Shown here: piece by piece, positions 1 to 7,255 of the stretch
Layout: each line of letters starts with the position of its first letter
Position numbering within the stretch: position 1 is the stretch's first letter
Assembly: GCA_964453115.1 (NCBI GenBank)
Contig: CAYVRT010000051.1
Span: 1 to 13,071 of the forward strand
Direction: 5' to 3'
Length of the DNA: 13,071 bases
Origin: JAIWNK01 sp964453115
GTDB lineage: Bacteria; Chloroflexota; Anaerolineae; Anaerolineales; Anaerolineaceae
Notes under the pieces: model-generated
What the model was told of the DNA's origin: nothing
What the model saw: the letters and a program-made list of their open reading frames with translations, nothing else
Databases searched by the model: none
Position numbers and translations under genes: made by a program

Positions 1-2396
1 TTCTGAATGAAACAGCCCAATTGCTGCCCTACGGTCAAATTGGTGAGCTGTACATTGGCGGAGAAGGCCTGGCAAATGGCTACCTGCAACACCCCGATTG
101 GACGGACGAACGTTTTGCTGCCCATGCCTTCGTAAATGGCAAACGCCTTTACCGCACCGGCGATCGGGTGCGGTGGTTGCCAGATGGCAACCTGGAATTT
201 CTGGGGCGCATTGATCGCCAGGTGAAATTGCGCGGTTACCGCATTGAATTAGAAGAAATTGAACATCGGCTTCTCCAACACCCCCAAATCCATGAAGCTG
301 CCCTTGTCGTCCGCCAAAACCCCAACGGAGCAGACTACCTATGCGCCTATCTTGCCGCATCACACCCCCTCACATCAATGGAACTGCGCGCCCATCTGGC
401 GCAACAACTTCCCGATTACATGGTTCCGGCCCAGTTCATCTTGCTGGAAAAACTCCCCCGCACATCCAATGGAAAAATCGCCTACCCTGAATTGCCACCG
501 CCCAGCACCCTCCGCGGCGAATATCAGGCCCCTCAATCCGATCTCGAACGTCGTCTGACGAGCATTTGGGAAAACGTTTTGCAACTCTCACCGATCGGCA
601 TTAGCGACCCATTCTTCGAGCTTGGTGGGCACTCCATTCAAGTAATTCAATTGGCTGTTCAAATGGAAAAAGCAGGTTTTTCCATCCGCATTGAAGATAT
701 TTTGCACTACCAAACAATTCAACGCATCGCGGCTGCCTTGTGCAACACTGCCCAACCTGCCCAACAACCCAAAGCCCAACAACAAGTCGAGCAACTATTT
801 GAAACCCAATTCTCAGCTACTGGACGCTACATCACCTACCATGTCTCCGAAAACACCTATCGAGTTTTCCATTACTCCACCAGCCTGCAACAGCGTCAGC
901 CTGAAATTGAGCAATTCTTCTGTCAACAGGTGCCAGCAGATCTGTTACCCCACTACTTCTGCCCCACCTTACCAGATGCCGATGAAACCAATCCAGTCCT
1001 CACCCCACACCAATTCGCACAGCTGCTAAACTTGAACGCCATAACAGTGGAAGAAACCGCTCAGCAAATGGAGCAAGAATGGCAAAATGCCGAAACCTGC
1101 CACAATGATGCAATCCGCAATGCCCCCTCCATCAGCACCTATCCTCTGGGACCCTTGCAATACCTGATGATCATGATTCCACGCATGCCAATTGGCAACA
1201 TTTTCTACTTTAATCAACCAGTGGATATCACCACCTTCAACCGCGCATTTGCCGCATTGCTGAAAGAACAAGGTGTTTTGCGCAGCATTCTCGAAGGCAG
1301 CAATGGACAATTCTACTGGAACGAACACGACCTGCCTGAACAAGTCTCGGTACCCGTCTTTGATCTCTCACATGCTGAACCAACCACCCAGCAAGCATTG
1401 ATCAACCGCCTTGCTGTGCCACTTTATGAACGGGGATTTGGCGAACAGTCTCCCCTATACCGAATTGCCCTGATAAAGAAAAATTTTAGCCAGTACCTGG
1501 TCTTGTTCTCTGCCGATCACATTCTGTATGATGGCGTCTCCGAAGAAATCATGCGACGCGGGTTGCATGAATGGTATCAGGTCTTTTCAAACAACCAGGA
1601 GCCACCCGCATCTTCGATATTGCCCTTCTCAGAATATGTCAGTCAAATGCAAAACTCTCCCCGCAACATAGATGAGGATGAAATCATCCGTCTATTCGAC
1701 CTGGAAGCCTACCGAGAATACAAACAAAAAGTTGAAGCAATTGCTGTAGCCCAGCGCACCCCCGATCTCAAAGTTACCACCCTGCGTCATCGGCTCACAT
1801 TCAACCAGCCAATGGAAGAAAGCGACGCCTGGGAACTGGCATTTGCAATCTATATCACCTTTTTGGGAGAATACTTCGGCTTTGACCGCGTACCGCTGCG
1901 CTTTCTCAGCTATGGTCGTCGCTACCAAGAGAACAATTATTTTTCCACCCTTGGGTTGCTGGTGGACATGATTCCAATGGTTGTACCCGTGCAAATCAAT
2001 TCACCACAGCAAATGGCTCAATACGCCTATGAAAAAATCGGCCTGACTGCCCAGTACTGGATTAATTTCCACAAAATCAACTTTGACATGTTCTTCCAGC
2101 AAAAATGGCTGCGCGTTGGGCAATTGATTGCCCCCGAAACACTCGAGCCGGTCAACCAAATGATAATGTTCAATTATCTCGGACGCATTGACCAAACACA
2201 TCCCGAACAGGCTATCCTGCGCGAGGCCGCCTTCCATCATCAACAGCGCGACACTGCGGTTACCATCTTTTATGCTGAGGTCTTCTACACAGGCGATGGG
2301 TTGGAATTCATCATTTACACCACCATTGAACATGACCCGCATTCTATACAAGCCAGGCTGCAAGACATCATCACCCGCTTAACTGCCAACAAGTAG
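1..2396 (+). CDS. Non-ribosomal peptide synthetase, C-terminal part (A-T-C/E-like), 5' partial
   Basis: The frame is open from base 3, so the gene starts outside the window; 797 residues are visible, ending at TAG (2394). Numbering from base 3, an adenylation domain C-terminus comes first: motif A7 YRTGDR (about 50), the A8 hinge with GRIDRQVKLRGYRIE, and A10 NGK with the catalytic lysine K158. A carrier domain follows with FFELGGHS, S211 being the expected phosphopantetheine site. Residues about 245-370 match no domain I recognise. From about 375 to the end is a condensation/epimerization superfamily domain: DHILYDG (505-511) stands for HHxxxDG, LGLLVDMIP for the C5 region, and FNYLGR (723-728) recalls epimerization domains. 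There is no thioesterase, so product release or transfer must use another protein. The substrate code lies upstream and cannot be read. It probably makes a cytoplasmic secondary metabolite. The gene converges with the minus-strand giant gene. Confidence 0.93.
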   Translation, partial: LNETAQLLPYGQIGELYIGGEGLANGYLQHPDWTDERFAAHAFVNGKRLYRTGDRVRWLPDGNLEFLGRIDRQVKLRGYRIELEEIEHRLLQHPQIHEAALVVRQNPNGADYLCAYLAASHPLTSMELRAHLAQQLPDYMVPAQFILLEKLPRTSNGKIAYPELPPPSTLRGEYQAPQSDLERRLTSIWENVLQLSPIGISDPFFELGGHSIQVIQLAVQMEKAGFSIRIEDILHYQTIQRIAAALCNTAQPAQQPKAQQQVEQLFETQFSATGRYITYHVSENTYRVFHYSTSLQQRQPEIEQFFCQQVPADLLPHYFCPTLPDADETNPVLTPHQFAQLLNLNAITVEETAQQMEQEWQNAETCHNDAIRNAPSISTYPLGPLQYLMIMIPRMPIGNIFYFNQPVDITTFNRAFAALLKEQGVLRSILEGSNGQFYWNEHDLPEQVSVPVFDLSHAEPTTQQALINRLAVPLYERGFGEQSPLYRIALIKKNFSQYLVLFSADHILYDGVSEEIMRRGLHEWYQVFSNNQEPPASSILPFSEYVSQMQNSPRNIDEDEIIRLFDLEAYREYKQKVEAIAVAQRTPDLKVTTLRHRLTFNQPMEESDAWELAFAIYITFLGEYFGFDRVPLRFLSYGRRYQENNYFSTLGLLVDMIPMVVPVQINSPQQMAQYAYEKIGLTAQYWINFHKINFDMFFQQKWLRVGQLIAPETLEPVNQMIMFNYLGRIDQTHPEQAILREAAFHHQQRDTAVTIFYAEVFYTGDGLEFIIYTTIEHDPHSIQARLQDIITRLTANK

Positions 2397-2439
2397 CAAC
2401 CACCGTCCACCATTTTGCTGCTCCCAACACAAACGAACA

Positions 2440-2467
2440 CCCTCCCCAGTCTTACGACCGGGGAGGG
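2440..2467. terminator. Hairpin between convergent genes, probable bidirectional terminator
   Basis: CCCTCCCC (2440-2447) pairs perfectly with GGGGAGGG (2460-2467) around a 12-nt loop. It lies 43 bases after the NRPS stop and 28 bases after the stop of the opposing gene. The + side is followed by a moderately T-rich stretch (TCTGTTCTT), the minus side by a weaker one. Position and stem strength suit a shared terminator, but neither side has a perfect U tract. Confidence 0.7.
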
Positions 2468-2495
2468 TCTGTTCTTCCCCTACTGGCTGAACAGC

Positions 2496-5400
2496 CTATT
2501 TACTCAAAACAGATAACCAAAGCCGTTTGACAAGATAAGTTATCTGGTTGTTGCTCAAATCCGGGTCCTCTGTAAAGGATGGGATCGTCAGCCATACCGT
2601 GTTGCTATCGCGGGCCAGCACAGGCAGCGTCCCAACCAGTGTGTATGTCGCTGTTCCACCACTCGGCAGCAGCAAAATCGTCTCGTCCAACACATTCCCC
2701 ACCCCGCTCGCGTTGGCACACTCAGCACCATTTGCAGCCACACAGGTCCAGGTCAAATCATGCACCGAGAGCGGGATTTCGGTCAATAGCGAGGCGTTGT
2801 CCGCTTCATCTGGCCCATGGTTTCCAACCTGAATGATGTAGGTGACCGTGTTCAACTGCCGCTGCACTTGCTGTGTCACCCAAAGATCTGCCATCCGCGT
2901 CACAATCCCGGGCGAAACAGGCTGCGAAGTTCCGCTACACGAGTCGCCGATCGCTATTGCCACATTGTCCGAGACGAGATCGGCATCGCTGTTAATGGTC
3001 ACATCAATTGTCGCCACCCAGGTTTCACCACCTTCTAACGTCCCAATGGACCAAACCACCGGGTTTGGTGCGCTGTAGCCTTCCGGCTGCGCGCTGACAA
3101 AGGTTACTTCATCTGGCAAATCATCGCTCACCACCAGATCCACCACATCGCTTGCATTTGGGTTGGTTACCTCAATCGTATAGCGCAGTGTATCGCCACG
3201 ATACAAGCCACCACCATTCAGGTCTTCAACCGTCTTCGCCACCAGCAGATTTGCCGCGGGGTTCACCTCAACCGTTACCACGACCGGATCGGAATTCAGC
3301 TCGCCATCATCCACGTAGAAGGTGAATGAAGCGATCCCTGACCAATGGGCAGCCGGCGTATAGACCAGGTTTGGCGCTATGCCGCTCAACGTGCCATGTG
3401 AAGGTTCGCTGAGATTCCAATTCAGCTGGTCACCATCTAGATCAACGCCGACCAGCACAATCGCAACAGCCACATTCCAATCGGTTTCAACCGCCTGACC
3501 TTGCGCAACCGGCGCATCATTGACCGGTGCAACCTCGACCGTCACCGTTGCCGTGTTTGAATCTCCCGTACCATCGTTGACGAAGAACGTAAAGGTATCC
3601 GTCCCATTCCAATCCGCATCCGGCGTGTAGGTCAGGTTCGGCGCCATGCCGCTCAACGTGCCATGCCCGGGCGTCCCAACCGTCCAGGTCACCGGGTTAC
3701 CATCCGCGTCGCTGGCAGTCAAGGTGACGAGAACATCCTCGTCTTCCTCCGTTTCCAGCAGCAAATTGTTGGCAACCGGCGCATCATTGATCGGCGCAAC
3801 ATCAATCGTCACCGTCGCCGTGTTTGAATCTCCCGTGCCATCGTTGACGAAGAACGTGAAGGTATCTGTCCCGTTCCAGTCCGCATCGGGCGTGTAGGTC
3901 AGGTTTGGCGCCGTGCCGCTCAACGTACCATGCCCGGGCGTCCNNNNNNNNNNNNNNNNNNNNNNNNNNNNNNNNNNNNNNNNNNNNNNNNNNNNNNNNN
4001 NNNNNNNNNNNNNNNNNNNNNNNNNNNNNNNNNNNNNNNNNNNTGAAGTTAAAGGCATCCGTCCCGTTCCAATCCGCATCCGGCGTGTAGGTCAGGTTCG
4101 GTGCCGTGCCGCTCAACGTGCCATGCCAAGGCGTTCCAACCGTCCAGGTCAACGGATCGTTCTCCAAATCGCTGGCAATCAGTGTCACCACCAGGGCCTC
4201 ATCCTCATTGGTTTCAAGCCATTGCGGTTCCACATCGGGTTCATCATTGATCGCTTCAACCTCAATCGTCACCGTTGCCGTGTTTGAATTGCCCATGCCA
4301 TCGTTGACGTAGAACGTAAACGTGTCCGTCCNNNNNNNNNNNNNNNNNNNNNNNNNNNNNNNNNNNNNNNNNNNNNNNNNNNNNNNNNNNNNNNNNNNNN
4401 NNNNNNNNNNNNNNNNNNNNNNNNNNNNNNNTAATTGCACGCGCCACATCTTCATTCGTGCTGACAGATTGGCTGTTGGCAACCGGCAAATCGTTAACCG
4501 ACGTAACCGTGATCGTCACCGTCGCCGTGTTTGAATTGCCCATGCCATCGTTGACGTAGAACGTAAACGTGTCCGTCCCGTACCAGTTCGCAGCTGGTGT
4601 GTAGGTCAGGTTCGGTGCCGTACCGCTCAATGTGCCATGCCCGGGCGTCCCAACCGTCCAGGTCAACGGGTTACTCTCCGCATCGCTGGCGGTCAGTGTA
4701 ATTGCACGCGCCACATCTTCATTCGTGCTGACAGATTGGCTGTTGGCAACCGGAGCAGTATTAGGATTAATCACCAGTGTATATTGCCGCGTTCCAGAAA
4801 CTGGAAAGTCACGCGAGTCAGATGCCATCACCATAAAGGTGTAGCTACCCTGCGTCGTAGGCGTCCCCTGCAGCACCCCAGCGCTGCTCAGGTTGAGGCC
4901 CGGCGGCAGGCTGCCGCTGAACAAGGTAAAGTTATATGGAGCAGTGCCAACGGTTGTCAGGGTCTGCGAATAGGCAGCCCCCACCACACCTGTTGACAAG
5001 CTGGATGGTGAAATGGTCAGAAACGGAGCCCCAATACTGGCAGTTCCCCAACAAGTCAATGTATTGTTGGGCCGTAACCCACAACTGCTCGAAGAAGCAA
5101 CTTTTATCTGCGCGAATGTACCCGCTGGCGGGGTTGCCTGTCCATTGCTATTCGACCCCCAGCAAGCCACTGTGCCATCACTCTTCAGGCCACAGCCATG
5201 CGCCCAAGACACAGATAAATCTACAAAGTTACCAGTCGGAGGCGAAGCCTGCCCAGCAGAATTGTTGCCCCAGCAATTGAGGGCGCCATCCGGGGCAATG
5301 GCACAGGAAACCATCTCGCCTAAGGCCAATTTTGTGAAGGTGCCCGACGGCGGGGTGGACTGACCCTTTGTATTGTTGCCCCAACAAACCAGGCTGCCGC

Positions 5401-6736
5401 TGGCATTCAGGGCACAACTGTGATAGCCCCCACTGCTGACCTGGGTAAATGTTCCCGTCGGAGCAAGGGTCTGCCCATCATTCGTTCGTCCCCAACAAGC
5501 CAAACTGCCGTCGTTGCGCACCCCACAGGTATGGTAGTAACCAGCCGCAAGCTGCTGAAAACTTCCGCTCGGCACAGACAACTGCCCAAAAGTACTGTCG
5601 CCCCAACAGACCACACTGCCATCACTCTTTAGACCACAGTTATGGTTCACCCCAGTCACAACCTGGGTAAAAATGCCGCTCGGCGGCACAGCCTCACCAT
5701 AGGTATTGCTCCCCCAACAGGCCAGGCTGCCATCATCTGTCACACCACAGCCATGTGCATATGCCCAATCGAAGCGTCGCTGCCCAAACAAAGACCCGGC
5801 AGGCGCCGTAGCCTGATTATAATCATTCATCCCCCAACAGGTCAGACTGCCATCGTTGCGCAGCCCACAAGTATGATAGCTTCCCGCCACAATTTGCGTA
5901 AATGTACCGGTCGGCGGGGTTGATTGCCCATAGGCATTGTCTCCCCAACAAACTGCCGTCCCATCCACCCGCAAACCACAGGCATGGATCATTCCCATTG
6001 ATACCTGGGTAAAAGTGCCGCTTGGCGGCAACGTCTCGCCATCGTCATCTGTTCCCCAACAAGTCAGGCTACCATCCGTCTTCACCCCACAAAGCTGATA
6101 GGAATCCCCACTAATTTGCCGGAAGAGACCCGTTGGCGGCACAATCGGTCCACCAGCCCCCCAACAAGTCACCGTCCCATCCGCGCGCAAACCACAAGTA
6201 TCGTAAGCCAATGTCGTTACCTGGAGGAAACTGCCCGCTGGCGGGGTAGCCTGTCCATAATGCGGAAATCCGCTCATCCCCGGTCCACCAGCCCCCCAAC
6301 AAGCCAGGCTGCCATCATCCTTCACAGCACAGGCGTGATAATCCCCGGCGCTAACCTGCCGAAACGTACCGCTTGGCGGTGTTGCCTGTCCATACGAACT
6401 GTCTCCCCAACAAGCCAGCGTGCCATCCGCCCGAATCGCACAACTAAAGTCATAGCCAGAATCCACCTGCACAAAGCTGCCCGCCGGTGGCGTAGACTGC
6501 CCATAAGAGCTTGAACCCCAGCACTGCAAACTGCCATCTGTGCGAATGGCACAACTTTGTCGAAAATTAGCGCTGATCGTTGCTGGCTGTAAAGTGCCAC
6601 TCAAAGGCACACTACCATTGGCGCGCGGCCCATCCGCCGCCTGCACATTCGGTAATCCCGCACCCAAAGCAACAACCATCATCACCACCAAAATGATCAC
6701 CCGTAACCCAACCAGCCCAACCTTGCTTCTGTTCAT
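2496..6736 (-). CDS. Secreted giant repeat protein: RCC1-like repeats, putative-Ig domain, tandem-95 repeats, DUF11
   Basis: One gene in three apparent frames because of two 100-N gaps. ATG at 6736 has a good ribosome site (GAGGAG, about 7 bases upstream); the stop is TAG at 2496. Residues 1-33 are a Sec signal peptide (MNRSK, a long hydrophobic core, then VQA|A). Residues 61-572 hold 14 RCC1-like repeats of about 37 residues with the core C-x-(I/L/V)-x-x-DG-(S/T)-(L/V)-x-CWG. Residues 573-659 resemble a He_PIG putative-Ig domain (LPPGL...G.L.GTP). Next come at least six tandem-95/cadherin-like units of 89 residues (NEDxx, TASDxExNPLTWTV, GTLSGTAPNLTYTP, GTDTFTFxVNDG), then two DUF11-type domains to the end. 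No LPxTG motif, membrane anchor or Por sorting domain is visible, so attachment is unknown. With gaps of 120 and 174 nt the product is 1444 residues. Likely a cell-surface or released adhesion/binding protein; no enzyme motif is seen. Confidence 0.9.
3944..4043. other. Assembly gap of placeholder length (100 N) inside the tandem-95 repeats
   Basis: Exactly 100 N. On the minus strand the left flank ends in a unit at DAFNF and the right flank resumes at TPGHGTLSG of the next unit. Aligning both flanks to the 267-nt repeat spacing seen at 3591 versus 3858 predicts 174 missing bases, or 174 plus whole multiples of 267. That length joins the flanking frames; 100 does not. Confidence 0.9.
4332..4431. 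other. Assembly gap of placeholder length (100 N) inside the tandem-95 repeats
   Basis: Exactly 100 N. The flanks are near-identical to positions 4568-4578 and from 4699 onward in the intact neighbouring unit, so the missing piece corresponds to 4579-4698, i.e. 120 bases (or 120 plus multiples of 267). A 120-base fill restores the frame across the gap, whereas 100 shifts it. Confidence 0.9.
5021..6556 (-). repeat. Fourteen RCC1-like coding repeats, about 111-nt period, two cysteines each
   Basis: Each unit runs C-G/A-(L/V/I)-x-x-DG-(S/T)-(L/V)-x-CWG-x(5)-GQ-x-x-PP-(A/S/T)-G-x-F-x-Q followed by a short variable end. Unit 3 is longer (45 residues, insertion of GPGMSGFPH), unit 4 shorter (35) and unit 7 is 40; most others are 37. 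Both cysteines are kept in all 14. The pattern belongs to the RCC1 beta-propeller superfamily; the short blade length resembles the secreted inhibitor BLIP-II more than eukaryotic RCC1. Confidence 0.88.
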
Positions 6737-6837
6737 TTCAATCTCCTCTAAAACAAAAAAATCGAATAGTCTTTAACTGCCAATTGTTTGCCATCTTTTG
6801 TTCATTCTCGTTACTGTTTTCCTTGCGGGTTCTCCTT

Positions 6838-7155
6838 TTATATTGATTGCGCTAATAAAAGAGCCACAATTTCTTCGACAGAGCGCACCCGCACTTCCTG
6901 GCTGCTCAGCACCATCAATTTGCCCAACCGGTCATCAATCCCAATTACCTGCAGCCGCGGATAGATTCGCGCCAGGCTCAGTACATCCCGCGTGGCAGGG
7001 TCGTTTAAATCCACCAACACCCGGTTGACCTGGGCCAGGTGATGCACCTTGCCCAGCGTCCAACAGCGCTGTACCCGCACCTGCCCTGTCCGCTGCAAGC
7101 ACTGTGCCAAACTATCCAAAATGATTGAACTGCCGTAGATTAGAATCAACATCAT
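6838..7155 (-). CDS. Small degenerate receiver-like protein
   Basis: A 105-residue protein if started at ATG 7155 (MMLILIYGSS); the frame is open to a TTG at 7170. Neither start has a convincing ribosome site, so the start is uncertain. The pattern of strand ILIYGSS, helix ILDSLAQCLQ, strand VNRVLVDLNDP, helix DVLSLARIYP, strand LQVIGIDD and final helix SVEEIVALLLAQ looks like a CheY-type alpha/beta fold. An aspartate sits where the phospho-acceptor would be (VLVDLNDP), but the acidic pair after strand 1 is replaced by GSS and no clear conserved lysine is seen. It is therefore probably an unphosphorylated pseudo-receiver or an adaptor. It lies downstream of the kinase-regulator gene, separated by that gene's terminator, and about 100 bases upstream of the giant secreted protein gene. 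Function not known; assignment by fold pattern only. Confidence 0.6.
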   Translation of the reverse strand: MMLILIYGSSIILDSLAQCLQRTGQVRVQRCWTLGKVHHLAQVNRVLVDLNDPATRDVLSLARIYPRLQVIGIDDRLGKLMVLSSQEVRVRSVEEIVALLLAQSI

Positions 7156-7225
7156 AATGCGCCGGAGCAAAACCTTTGCTCACAGTCTATCCTGTTCCCC
7201 CTTGCATTGCACTAGACCTCAGGGC

Positions 7226-7255
7226 TAAAAAAAGTCCAGCCGTTTCGCTGGACTT
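7226..7255 (-). terminator. Rho-independent terminator of the kinase-regulator gene
   Basis: Read on the minus strand, AAGTCCAGC (7255-7247) pairs over 9 bp with GCTGGACTT (7240-7232) around a 6-nt loop and runs into seven Ts. The stop codon TAA (7256-7254) overlaps the first stem bases, so termination is immediate. Confidence 0.93.

Larger units (their letters stand above)
3260..4762 (-). repeat. Tandem-95 / cadherin-like coding repeats, 267-nt period
   Basis: At least six units of 89 codons, interrupted by both gaps. The two N-terminal units are almost identical in DNA: about 54 bases from 4432 match those from 4699, and 4264-4331 is nearly the same as 4511-4578. The last unit (about 3260-3520) is the most diverged, reading SEPSHGTLSGIAPNLVYTP. 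Near-identity of DNA, not just protein, points to recent duplication or gene conversion and explains why the assembler failed here. Confidence 0.9.

Noticed and set aside
2496..4482. Separate genes or frameshifted pseudogene in the tandem-95 region
   Set aside because: The apparent starts (near 4079 and 4482) lie in wrong-frame sequence upstream of the N gaps. With gap sizes implied by the repeat period the three pieces join into one frame.
5021..6556. Regularly spaced repeats at about 111 nt, considered as a CRISPR array
   Set aside because: The units are translated in frame as RCC1-like repeats, vary at synonymous positions and are not separated by unique spacers.
6770..6837. Possible leader peptide before the giant secreted protein (ATG near 6806, nine codons) and an isolated AAAAGGAG next to the previous stop
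   Set aside because: The AAAAGGAG has no start codon within normal spacing and the nine-codon frame has no proper ribosome site, no regulatory residue run and no attenuator hairpin.
7156..7170. TTG start adding five residues (MLRRI) to the small receiver-like protein
   Set aside because: The purine-rich AAAGG lies only two bases before the TTG, too close, and the fold begins at the later ATG.
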